NCBI RefSeq assembly: GCF_039614845.1
Contig: NZ_JBDIML010000006.1
Location: 62,001 to 126,000 of the forward strand
From: Ornithinibacillus xuwenensis
Lineage (GTDB): Bacteria > Bacillota > Bacilli > Bacillales > Amphibacillaceae
Length of the DNA: 64,000 nt
Direction of reading: 5' to 3'
Below, piece by piece: positions 26,396 through 34,364 of this stretch (positions within the stretch are counted from its first letter, which is position 1; each line of letters opens with the position of its first letter). The notes beneath the pieces are model-generated. The model ran no database searches. It saw only the letters and a program-made list of their open reading frames with translations, and was not told the origin of the DNA. The position numbers and the translations under genes were made by a program.

Positions 26396-26833
26396 ATGAA
26401 AATAGACAAAGTGGATAGAAGGATATTGGATGAATTAAAAAATAATAGTCGCTTATCCATGAGTGAACTAGGACGAAGAGTGAATTTATCTTCTCCATCT
26501 GTAACGGAACGAGTTAGACAAATGGAATCCTTCGGTGTCATAAAGGGGTACACATTAGATGTAGATGTTGAAAAGTTGGGATTGCCAATCCAGTGCATCA
26601 TAGAAGCAACAGTGAAAAATGGCGATTATAATTCTTTTAAAAAACGTATCGAGAAGCTTTCCAATGTAGTGTTTTGTTATCGTATAGCAGGTAACGCATG
26701 TTACATGATCAAAATGAACTTTGAAACCTTTTTGCAAGCAGAGGAATTTATAGACTCCATTAGTCCATTGGCCCAAACGGTAACCCATTTTATCTTTTCT
26801 GAGGTACAGGTGTCGACTAAATTTGATGTGTAA
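26396..26833 (+). CDS. Lrp/AsnC-family transcriptional regulator
   Basis: 145 residues: winged helix (DRRILDELKNNSRLSMSELG, then VNLSSPSVTERVRQME) and RAM domain. Best general match is the LrpC/YezC kind of Bacillus. Divergent from the AhpD-like gene and 95 bases upstream of the GntR regulator of the hpa operon on the same strand. Lrp proteins often sense amino acids, so a role in aromatic amino acid catabolism downstream is possible but unproven. ATG start with TGGAGG upstream. Confidence 0.88.
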   Translation: MKIDKVDRRILDELKNNSRLSMSELGRRVNLSSPSVTERVRQMESFGVIKGYTLDVDVEKLGLPIQCIIEATVKNGDYNSFKKRIEKLSNVVFCYRIAGNACYMIKMNFETFLQAEEFIDSISPLAQTVTHFIFSEVQVSTKFDV

Positions 26834-26890
26834 GGAACAAATTCTATTCGAATAACATTTTGTTATATAAAGAACACAGTATTCAGAATA

Positions 26891-26919
26891 TTGACATCAT
26901 ATATCATTTCCTATACTAT
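26891..26919 (+). promoter_or_regulatory. Promoter of the hpa-operon GntR gene
   Basis: TTGACA (26891-26896), 17-base spacer, TACTAT (26914-26919). The ATG of the GntR gene lies at 26929, where transcription itself should begin. The spacer contains TCATATATCAT, similar to the operator in front of the catabolic genes. Confidence 0.8.
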
Positions 26920-26928
26920 AATTGTATT

Positions 26929-27600
26929 ATGGTGAATGAAAACAAACAACAAAAGGTGTATCGTGTATTAAAGGGTAGGATTATTGAGCGGGAATATGTG
27001 CCTGGGCAACGAATCGTAATTGATCAAATAGCCAAGGAGCTTGAAACAAGCTCTATTCCTGTTCGGGAAGCAATACGCCAGCTTGAAGCAGAACGACTAG
27101 TTGTGTACAAACGAAATATTGGACCAGTTGTTGCAGAAGTTAATGAGTCCGATTACCTTGATACAGTTTATGTGTTAGCTGTACTGGAAGGCTATGCAAC
27201 TGCACAAGCTGGTAAGGATTTTCCGAAAGAAAAGCTTAATCAATTATGTGAGCTAAATCAATTAATGGAGGTGGCATTAGAGGATTTTGATATCATTCAA
27301 TATAGTAAGCTTAATGCAGCTTTCCATCGCATCATTTGTGAAGAATGTAAGAATACGTATTTAATAGAATCTATTCAACATACATGGAATCGAATTGATT
27401 CCATTAGAGGAACCGGCTCAACCCTCTATTCCAAACGTGTGAAGGAATCCATTACGGAGCATCAGCAAATCATAGAACTACTGGAGAATGGAGATTCAGA
27501 TAAATTAGAGTTCTTAGCGAGGGAACATAAAATTAAAACCGCAGAAAACTTTGAGAAAAGAAGAAGAAACCTATTGGAAACCAATACATTATCGACTTAG
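26929..27600 (+). CDS. GntR/FCD-family regulator of the aromatic operon
   Basis: 223 residues. Winged helix (QQKVYRVLKGRIIEREYVPG, then SSIPVREAIRQLEAERLV) followed by an all-helical FCD effector domain, with His in NAAFHRIICE and in ITEHQQIIELL as expected for the metal-binding FCD site. The frame is open from 26860, but the promoter lies inside that extension, so the start is at 26929, leaving almost no 5' leader and no Shine-Dalgarno site. Probably represses the hpa operon downstream until an aromatic ligand binds. Confidence 0.85.
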   Translation: MVNENKQQKVYRVLKGRIIEREYVPGQRIVIDQIAKELETSSIPVREAIRQLEAERLVVYKRNIGPVVAEVNESDYLDTVYVLAVLEGYATAQAGKDFPKEKLNQLCELNQLMEVALEDFDIIQYSKLNAAFHRIICEECKNTYLIESIQHTWNRIDSIRGTGSTLYSKRVKESITEHQQIIELLENGDSDKLEFLAREHKIKTAENFEKRRRNLLETNTLST

Positions 27601-27636
27601 AGAAAGAACTGGAGGATATTCTAGTTCTTTTTCTTT
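27601..27636 (+). terminator. Terminator between the GntR gene and the hpa operon
   Basis: AAAGAACT pairs with AGTTCTTT and a T-rich tail follows, so the regulator and the catabolic genes are separate transcripts. Confidence 0.65.
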
Positions 27637-27637
27637 A

Positions 27638-27668
27638 TTGACATCATATGTTAAATCATATATGATTT
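27638..27668 (+). promoter_or_regulatory. Promoter and operator of the hpa operon
   Basis: TTGACA (27638-27643), 17-base spacer, TATGAT (27661-27666). AAATCATATATGATTT (27653-27668) is a perfect 16-base palindrome covering the -10 box. ATCATAT recurs just upstream, and TTGACATCATAT is shared with the promoter of the GntR gene, which points to the same repressor at both. Confidence 0.85.
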
Positions 27669-27718
27669 ATTTATTCAGAAAATTAATATTTTTATAAACA
27701 AAGAGTGGAGGTAATCAG

Positions 27719-28639
27719 ATGGCTTTTGAAGAAGCAAAAGAAAGGTTACGAGGCTCAATTGCACCAGTGATAACACCTTTCCATGAAGATGAGCGGATTG
27801 ATTTTGAGAAGTTCAAGGAATTAATTAACTGGCAAATTGCTAGTGGAAGTCACGGAATTTCTGTAACCGGTACATCAGGGGAACCTAGCTCGATGTCAAT
27901 AGAGGAACGGATTCATGTGATGGAAACAGCATGCAAAACCGTAAATAAAAGAGTTCCTTTCATCCCGGGAACTGGTTCAACTAACCATCAAGAAACACTC
28001 CACATGACGAAGGCTGCACAAGAAATGGGAGCAGATGCTGCAATGGTCATCGTTCCATACTACAATAAACCCAACCAACATGCTTTATACAAACACTTCA
28101 AAGCAATAGCAGATTCAGTAGATATTCCTATCATCTTATACAATATACCAGGTCGAACAGCAATAAATTTGGAAGCGGTTACAATCGCTAGATTAGCAGA
28201 AGATTGTCCAAATATTATTGGCGTGAAGGAGTCCAATAAGGACTTTGAACATGTTAATCAAGTATTGCTGAAATGTGGTCGAGACTTTAATCTCTATTCT
28301 GGTATTGAGGTACTGTGTTACCCGATGCTAGCAATTGGAGGAGCTGGTCATATCAGTGCTACGGCAAATGTTGCACCACGTGAGGTAGCTGCTATTTATA
28401 ACCACTGGGCTAAGGGAGAGGTAGAGAGGGCACAAGATCTTCATTATCATCTCATGCCTTTAAATGATGTGCTTTTCCGAGATACTAATCCAGCCCCCGT
28501 AAAGGCTGCACTTGGGATGATGGGTAAAATAAAACCCATTCTTAGAAAACCATTAGATGTCCCTTCAGAAGCGATTCAATTAGAGATTAAAGATGTATTA
28601 CTAGATTATCAGCTTATTACAGAAGATGTGGAAATTTAA
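27719..28639 (+). CDS. DapA-superfamily pyruvate aldolase of the homoprotocatechuate pathway
   Basis: 306-residue class I aldolase. Schiff-base Lys is in IIGVKESNKD and the catalytic Tyr in LYNIPGRTA; the pyruvate-binding loop reads VTGTSGEPSSM. True lysine-biosynthesis DapA proteins usually have GTTGE here. As first gene of the hpa operon it most likely splits 2,4-dihydroxyhept-2-ene-1,7-dioate to pyruvate and succinic semialdehyde, replacing the class II HpaI of enterobacteria. That role is inferred from position. Clear ribosome site (GTGGAGG). Confidence 0.75.
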   Translation: MAFEEAKERLRGSIAPVITPFHEDERIDFEKFKELINWQIASGSHGISVTGTSGEPSSMSIEERIHVMETACKTVNKRVPFIPGTGSTNHQETLHMTKAAQEMGADAAMVIVPYYNKPNQHALYKHFKAIADSVDIPIILYNIPGRTAINLEAVTIARLAEDCPNIIGVKESNKDFEHVNQVLLKCGRDFNLYSGIEVLCYPMLAIGGAGHISATANVAPREVAAIYNHWAKGEVERAQDLHYHLMPLNDVLFRDTNPAPVKAALGMMGKIKPILRKPLDVPSEAIQLEIKDVLLDYQLITEDVEI

Positions 28640-28653
28640 GGAGGGGAATGCAT

Positions 28654-30147
28654 TTGGAACAGAGGGTTGAGGATGTCAAACTCTACATAAATGGAGAATT
28701 TGTAGAAGCAAGAAGCGGTGAAACCTTTAAAAATATAAGTCCGTTTACAAATGAACCCATTAATCTAGTAGCTAAAGGAGATAGCGTAGACATAAACGAA
28801 GCAGTATTAGCAGCCGGTGAAGCTTTTCGAAAAGGACCCTGGGGATCGATGAAGCTAAAAGAGAGAATGAAATACATTGATCGAATTGCAGATTTAATTG
28901 AAGAAGAATCAGAAGCAATTGCAAAGCTGGAATCCTTAGATTCTGGTCTCCCGATTAGTCAGACACGTAAGATGGCAGCTCGTGGTGCAGAGAATTTTCG
29001 CTTTTATTCGAGAATGGTTCAGGCAAGGATGCATGGCGATGCCTATCAGGTAGATGAGGAATTCATGAATTACACCGTGTATAAACCATTAGGTGTTGTC
29101 GGATTAATCACACCTTGGAATGCTCCATTTATGTTATTGACCTGGAAGGTAGCACCTGCATTAGCTACTGGAAATACCGTTGTGTTAAAGCCAGCAGAAC
29201 TCTCTCCATTATCAGCTAATATTTTGGCAAATGTTATGCAGAAAGCAGAGCTACCAAGTGGTGTCTTTAATGTTGTTCACGGGTATGGTGAGACGGCTGG
29301 AGAGGCTCTAGTAAAGCATCCAACAGTCAAAGCAATCTCGTTTACAGGTGAAACAACAACTGGAAAACGCATTATTAAGAATGGGGCAGATTCCTTAAAA
29401 AAAACCTCGATGGAGCTTGGCGGAAAGTCTCCATTAATCGTATTTGAGGATGCAGATTTCAATAATGCTTTGGACGCAGCTGTTTGGGGAATCTTTTCTT
29501 TTAATGGCGAACGCTGCACTGCTAATTCACGGGTATTTGTCCATAAAAGTGTTAAGGGGGAATTTGTGGAAGCATTAAAAGCTCGTGTCAAAAATATTAT
29601 AGTAGGAGATCCAAAGGATGATGAAACGGAAATTGGTCCGTTAATTGATAGAGGGCATTTTGAAAAGGTTAGTGGATATATTGAACTTGCTAGAGAAGAA
29701 GGCTGTGAGGTATATCAGGGAACGGTACCTAATCGGCTGAAAAGTGGAAATTATATTCCTCCTACATTATTGCTTCATGCAAAGAATGATATGCGAGTTT
29801 GCCAAGAGGAGATTTTTGGTCCCGTAATGGCTGTAATTGATTTTGAAACAGAGGAAGAAGTTATTTCCATGGCGAATGATGTGGATTATGGTCTAGCAGG
29901 CTATGTTTGGACAAATGACATAAAACGTGGTCATCGTGTCGCCCAAGCAATTGATTCAGGAATGATTTGGGTGAATTCACAAAATGTTCGAGATCTACGA
30001 ATTCCATTTGGTGGTATGAAAGCAAGTGGTATTGGACGTGAAGGTGGACATTTTGCAATCTTTGAGTTTTATACAGAACCAAAGGCCATTCATGTAGCAA
30101 TCGGAAATCACCATATACCGCAATTCGGAAAGAAGGGGAGGGCTTGA
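28654..30147 (+). CDS. hpaE: 5-carboxymethyl-2-hydroxymuconate semialdehyde dehydrogenase
   Basis: NAD-dependent aldehyde dehydrogenase, about 497 residues. Conserved GLITPWNAPFMLLTWKVAPA, the general-base Glu in SMELGGKSPLIVFEDADF, and the catalytic Cys in FNGERCTANSR. In context it oxidises the ring-cleavage product made by HpaD. The start is probably the TTG at 28654, seven bases after AGGAGGGG; the ATG at 28648 is only one base from that site. The next gene begins one base after the stop. Confidence 0.9.
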   Translation: MEQRVEDVKLYINGEFVEARSGETFKNISPFTNEPINLVAKGDSVDINEAVLAAGEAFRKGPWGSMKLKERMKYIDRIADLIEEESEAIAKLESLDSGLPISQTRKMAARGAENFRFYSRMVQARMHGDAYQVDEEFMNYTVYKPLGVVGLITPWNAPFMLLTWKVAPALATGNTVVLKPAELSPLSANILANVMQKAELPSGVFNVVHGYGETAGEALVKHPTVKAISFTGETTTGKRIIKNGADSLKKTSMELGGKSPLIVFEDADFNNALDAAVWGIFSFNGERCTANSRVFVHKSVKGEFVEALKARVKNIIVGDPKDDETEIGPLIDRGHFEKVSGYIELAREEGCEVYQGTVPNRLKSGNYIPPTLLLHAKNDMRVCQEEIFGPVMAVIDFETEEEVISMANDVDYGLAGYVWTNDIKRGHRVAQAIDSGMIWVNSQNVRDLRIPFGGMKASGIGREGGHFAIFEFYTEPKAIHVAIGNHHIPQFGKKGRA

Positions 30148-30148
30148 T

Positions 30149-31615
30149 ATGCCAGCTAAAACTGGAGCAGAATATATTGAACGATTAAAAAAAGCGAATA
30201 ACAATGTTTATATACATGGAGAAAGAGTAGCGGATGTTACGGAGCATCCAGCCATTAAAAATGTCATTAAATCGATGGCAAATTTGTATGATGTCCAGCA
30301 TGAGAATGCTGATAGAATGCTTTATACTTCACCGACTACCGGGAATAAGGTTGGAATGACTTTTCTGCAGCCAAGAACTATAGAAGATTTAATTGCCCGT
30401 CGTGAAGCCACACAGGAATGGGCTAGGACTTCAGGTGGGATGATGGGACGTTCACCAGACTATTTGAATGCTGAAGTAATGGCAATGGGAGTGAATAATA
30501 GTTTATTTGCAGAAGGAGACCCTCGTTTTGCAGAAAATGCAAAAAATTATTATGAATATGCCAGAGAAAATGATATTAGCTTAACACATACACTCATTCA
30601 TCCTCAAGTTAATCGTGCGAAAGCACAGCACCAGCAAAAGGACGCAAATGTTGCGCTACATCTTGTAGAGGAAAGACCAGATGGAATTATTGTCGATGGA
30701 ATTCGCTTACTAGCTACACAAGGTGGGATTACAGATGAAATTTTGGTCTTCCCATCTACGGTAAAGAAAGCTGGAGAATTGGATGATCCATACTCACTAG
30801 CCTTTGCAATTCCTAACAACACGCCAGGATTAAAATTTATTAGTCGTGAATCGTTTGACTATGGGAAGAACGAATGGGATCACCCATTAGGAGCACGGTT
30901 TGAAGAAGGTGATGCCATTGTATCCTTTGATAATGTGTTTGTACCTTGGGAAAGAGTATTTGTGTGCGGAAATTCCTCTGTATGTAATCGTACGTTTAAA
31001 GAGACAAATGCTGTTGTTCATATGTCACATCAAGTATTAGCAAAAAACATTGTCAAAACAGAATTTGTATTAGGTGTAGCACTTAGTATGATGGATGCTA
31101 TTGGAATCGATCAATTCCAGCATGTGCAGGATAAAGGTGCTGAAATCATGCTTACATTGGAAACGATGAAATCACATCTATATCGGGCAGAACACAATGC
31201 AAAGCTAGACAATTCAGGTACAATGACGCCGGATTTTGCAGCGCTCGATGCAGCACGTAATTGGTATCCAAGAATTTATCCAAGATTGACGGAAATCATT
31301 CGTGTTCTAGGTGCATCTGGTCTAATGGGAATTCCTACACAAGAGGATTTTAATCATGATGAAATTGGTCCAATTATTCATCGTGGATTGCAAGGGAAGA
31401 ACTTAGAGGGCTATGAGCGTGTTCAGCTTTTCCGACTAGCTTGGGATATGACACTAAGTGCTTTTGGTAGCAGGCAAACTCATTATGAATATTACTTCTT
31501 TGGAGATCCGATTCGAATGGGTATGACTTATTTTACGAATTATGAAAAGGATCAATTTAAGCAGTATGTTGCGGATTTCTTAAAAAAATCAAGTGGAGTC
31601 AATATCGCTAAATAG
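30149..31615 (+). CDS. hpaB: 4-hydroxyphenylacetate 3-monooxygenase, oxygenase subunit
   Basis: FADH2-using hydroxylase that turns 4-hydroxyphenylacetate into 3,4-dihydroxyphenylacetate; reduced flavin comes from HpaC. 488 residues, typical of the Gram-positive two-component family. Recognisable blocks: MGRSPDYLNAEVMAMG, THTLIHPQVNRAK (FAD side), DEILVFPSTVKKAGE, FDNVFVPWERVFVCG and LGASGLMGIPT near the C terminus. In operon with hpaE (one base gap) and hpaD. Confidence 0.93.
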   Translation: MPAKTGAEYIERLKKANNNVYIHGERVADVTEHPAIKNVIKSMANLYDVQHENADRMLYTSPTTGNKVGMTFLQPRTIEDLIARREATQEWARTSGGMMGRSPDYLNAEVMAMGVNNSLFAEGDPRFAENAKNYYEYARENDISLTHTLIHPQVNRAKAQHQQKDANVALHLVEERPDGIIVDGIRLLATQGGITDEILVFPSTVKKAGELDDPYSLAFAIPNNTPGLKFISRESFDYGKNEWDHPLGARFEEGDAIVSFDNVFVPWERVFVCGNSSVCNRTFKETNAVVHMSHQVLAKNIVKTEFVLGVALSMMDAIGIDQFQHVQDKGAEIMLTLETMKSHLYRAEHNAKLDNSGTMTPDFAALDAARNWYPRIYPRLTEIIRVLGASGLMGIPTQEDFNHDEIGPIIHRGLQGKNLEGYERVQLFRLAWDMTLSAFGSRQTHYEYYFFGDPIRMGMTYFTNYEKDQFKQYVADFLKKSSGVNIAK

Positions 31616-31646
31616 ACTATCGTCATTTGTGTGGGAGGGGAATTAG

Positions 31647-32630
31647 GTGGATTTTAATGTAATTCGTTGTGCCAGAGCAATTTTACATGTTACGGACTTG
31701 GACCGATCAAGAAAGTTTTATGTTGATGCATTAGGTTTTATTGAAACAGAGTCGGATGAAAATCATATTTATCTTCGTGGTCTAGAAGAGCATTCACATC
31801 ATAGTCTCATGTTGAAAAAAGCAGTAAAGCCGGCTGTTGAGGCTTTAGGGTATAAGGTTTCTTCCAATCGTGATTTAGAAGCATTGGCATTGATGTTTGA
31901 AAAAAATGGCTTCACAACGAAATGGATAGAAAAAGGAGAACAGTATGCTCTTGGGCGAGCCTTAAGAGTACAGGATATTTCTGGATTACCCTTAGAGTTT
32001 TTCGCGGAGATGGAGACAGTTGATCGTCTCTTACAGCGATATGATTTATATAAAGGATCTAGAATGCAACGAATTGATCACTTTAATTGTGCTGTTCCAA
32101 ATGTCGAAGTGGCATATGAATTTTATCAGCAAGAGCTAGGGTTTTCCTGCTCAGAATATACGGAAACCCAAGAGGGAAGTGTTTGGGCAGCCTGGTTACA
32201 TCGAAAACAAAATGTACATGATATTGCCTTTATGAATAGTCTAGGACCAAGACTCCATCATATTGGGTTCTGGCTGCCAGATCAGCTGTCCCTTATTCAT
32301 ACCTGTGATGTGCTTGCATCAATGGGATATGGAGAAGCAATTGAGCGTGGGCCTGGAAGACATGGATTATCAAATGCTTTCTTTTTATATTTACGAGATC
32401 CAGATGGTCATCGTATCGAGTTATATAATGGCGATTATTTAACAAGTGATCCTGACTTTAAACCGATTCGTTGGGATATTAATGACCCGATGCGACAAAC
32501 GTTCTGGGGGCATGAGGCTCCGGATAAATGGTTTAAAGAGGCATCGGTCGTATTAGATGTTCTAACAGAAAAGGAAGTGGAACTTGTGCCCGCAAAGCTT
32601 GCACAGCATAAGCCTACATTCGTCATTTAA
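31647..32630 (+). CDS. hpaD: 3,4-dihydroxyphenylacetate 2,3-dioxygenase (extradiol, VOC family)
   Basis: Iron or manganese extradiol ring-cleaving enzyme with two pairs of VOC modules, 327 residues. Metal ligands expected: His in MQRIDHFNCAV, His in RLHHIGFWL, Glu in DGHRIELYNGDY. Other conserved positions: His in SNAFFLYLRDPDGHR. Similar to the homoprotocatechuate dioxygenases of Brevibacterium and Arthrobacter rather than the LigB-type HpaD of E. coli. Starts with GTG, six bases after GGGAGGGG. Confidence 0.92.
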   Translation: MDFNVIRCARAILHVTDLDRSRKFYVDALGFIETESDENHIYLRGLEEHSHHSLMLKKAVKPAVEALGYKVSSNRDLEALALMFEKNGFTTKWIEKGEQYALGRALRVQDISGLPLEFFAEMETVDRLLQRYDLYKGSRMQRIDHFNCAVPNVEVAYEFYQQELGFSCSEYTETQEGSVWAAWLHRKQNVHDIAFMNSLGPRLHHIGFWLPDQLSLIHTCDVLASMGYGEAIERGPGRHGLSNAFFLYLRDPDGHRIELYNGDYLTSDPDFKPIRWDINDPMRQTFWGHEAPDKWFKEASVVLDVLTEKEVELVPAKLAQHKPTFVI

Positions 32631-32661
32631 CTAAAACTTTAGATGAAAAGGGGGTCAGCAA

Positions 32662-33138
32662 ATGGATGATCGAATGTTTCGTACCGCAATGGGAAAATTT
32701 GCTACTGGAGTTACTGTCGTCACGACGAAGCTAGGAGAAGAAGTCCATGGCATGACCGCGAATGCTTTTATGTCTGTATCTTTAGATCCTAAACTCGTAG
32801 TAGTTTCAGTTGATCATCGAGCAACTATGAAATCATATATAACACATGCCAGAAAATTTGCTATTAGTATTTTGAATCAAAATCAAAGAGACTTGTCTGC
32901 ATATTTTGCAGGTCAAATTGATGAAACTCGTGAAATAGACTTTCATTGGTTTCATGAAATGCCAACCATCAAAAATGCGCTTGTTAATATCGTTTGTGAA
33001 TTACATGAAACTGTGGATGCTGGAGACCATACCTTGTTTATTGGGAAAGTCACAGAATTGATTGTCCAGGAGGGAGAGCCTCTGGCGTTTTTTAACGGGA
33101 AATATCATGATTTAGTGAAAAGTGAACGTGTGAAATAA
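32662..33138 (+). CDS. hpaC: Flavin reductase component HpaC
   Basis: 158-residue flavin reductase-like protein of the split-barrel FMN-binding family that supplies FADH2 to HpaB. Conserved MGKFATGVTVVTTKLGEEVHGMTANAFMSVSLDP pattern (here over residues 8-40) and a late HTLFIGKVTEL block with the flavin-contacting His. Good ribosome site (AAAGGGGGTCA). Lies between hpaD and the amino acid dehydrogenase. A 7-base-arm hairpin (33145-33165) follows. Confidence 0.9.
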   Translation: MDDRMFRTAMGKFATGVTVVTTKLGEEVHGMTANAFMSVSLDPKLVVVSVDHRATMKSYITHARKFAISILNQNQRDLSAYFAGQIDETREIDFHWFHEMPTIKNALVNIVCELHETVDAGDHTLFIGKVTELIVQEGEPLAFFNGKYHDLVKSERVK

Positions 33139-33144
33139 AAGAGA

Positions 33145-33165
33145 TAGGGGGAGAATAACCCCCTA
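33145..33165 (+). other. Intercistronic hairpin between hpaC and pheDH
   Basis: TAGGGGG and CCCCCTA flank a 7-base loop. No T run follows at once, so it is more likely an RNA stability or processing element than a terminator. Confidence 0.45.
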
Positions 33166-33211
33166 CTAAATCAAGTTTTCTCTCTATTTTTGCATGAATG
33201 GAGGTTTGACC

Positions 33212-34354
33212 ATGAGACAGCAATTGGATATGTCATCTAATACGTCAATGGATATATTTGAAAAGATTAATGGGCATGAACAGGTGATGTTTTGTAATGA
33301 TCCGAGTACCGGTTTACAAGCAATTATTGCAATCCACAATACTTCTTTAGGACCAGCCCTTGGTGGCACTAGAATGTATCCGTATGCTAGTCTGGATGAC
33401 GCACTTCAGGATGTTCTTCGACTTTCTGAGGGAATGACTAATAAATGTGCCGCTGCCGATATTGATTTCGGGGGAGGAAAAGCAGTAATAATAGGGGATC
33501 CGAAAAAGGATAAATCTCCAGCAATGTTTCGTGCCTATGGTCAGTTCGTCGATTCTTTGAATGGTAGATTTTACACTGGAACAGATATGGGCACAACAAT
33601 GGAGGACTTCGTGCAAGCTTCGAAAGAAACAAATTTTATTAATGGAATACCTGAGGAGTTCGGGGGTAGTGGTGATTCATCAATCCCAACCGCACAAGGA
33701 GTAATTTACGGATTAAAAGCAACGAATCATTATTTGTTTGGTAATGATGCTTTAAAGGGAAGAACCTATGCAATCCAAGGGCTAGGAAAGGTTGGCTTTA
33801 AAATAGCTGATAGCCTTTTACGTGAGGGTGCGAACTTAATTGTAACAGACATCTATCCTGAAGTAATTGCTGCAATTGAGGAGACAGCAGCACAGTATAA
33901 TACAGCCGTAACGGTTGTTGAAAGCAATGAAATCTATGAAACGGATGCGGATATTTTTGTACCTTGTGCGATGGGTGGAATATTGAATGAAGAAACAATT
34001 CCTAAATTAAAGGTAAAAGCAGTTGTTGGATCAGCAAACAACCAGTTACAAGCAGAGCATCTTGCCAAGAACCTTCATGACAAGGAGATTTTATATGCAC
34101 CAGATTATATTGTAAATGCTGGTGGGTTAATTCAAGTAGCAGATGAGCTCTATGGTCCAAATAAAAATCGAGTTCTACTCAAAACGAAATCCATTTATCA
34201 AGCAATACTAGAAATCTATCAACAAGCAGAACTAGATGTCATTACAACGTTAGAAGCAGCAAATCGAAAATGTCAGCAACGACTCGAACAACAACGTCAT
34301 CGAAATAACTTCTTCACAAGACACAGAAGTCCGAAGTGGACAATTAAAGAATGA
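33212..34354 (+). CDS. pdh: Phenylalanine dehydrogenase
   Basis: NAD-dependent oxidative deaminase of the Glu/Leu/Phe/Val family, 380 residues. Catalytic Lys in NKCAAADIDFGGGKAVI, dinucleotide fold AIQGLGKVGFKIADSLL. The sequence around GGSGDSSIPTAQGV and the C terminus RSPKWTIKE follow, from memory, Lysinibacillus/Sporosarcina phenylalanine dehydrogenase rather than leucine dehydrogenase, which has GGSGNPSP-type sequence and lacks this tail. These enzymes also use tyrosine, giving 4-hydroxyphenylpyruvate, a link to the hpa genes. ATG at 33212 has GGAGG seven bases before it. Confidence 0.87.
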   Translation: MRQQLDMSSNTSMDIFEKINGHEQVMFCNDPSTGLQAIIAIHNTSLGPALGGTRMYPYASLDDALQDVLRLSEGMTNKCAAADIDFGGGKAVIIGDPKKDKSPAMFRAYGQFVDSLNGRFYTGTDMGTTMEDFVQASKETNFINGIPEEFGGSGDSSIPTAQGVIYGLKATNHYLFGNDALKGRTYAIQGLGKVGFKIADSLLREGANLIVTDIYPEVIAAIEETAAQYNTAVTVVESNEIYETDADIFVPCAMGGILNEETIPKLKVKAVVGSANNQLQAEHLAKNLHDKEILYAPDYIVNAGGLIQVADELYGPNKNRVLLKTKSIYQAILEIYQQAELDVITTLEAANRKCQQRLEQQRHRNNFFTRHRSPKWTIKE

Positions 34355-34364
34355 GGTGTAATCC

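Noticed and set aside
27719..28639. Calling the first hpa-operon gene the lysine-biosynthesis enzyme DapA
   Set aside because: Position in an aromatic operon and the altered GTSGEPSSM loop argue for a catabolic pyruvate aldolase.
33212..34354. Leucine dehydrogenase (Bcd) as the identity of the amino acid dehydrogenase
   Set aside because: The GGSGDSSIPTAQGV segment and RSPKWTIKE tail follow phenylalanine dehydrogenases, and the neighbours are aromatic catabolic genes.
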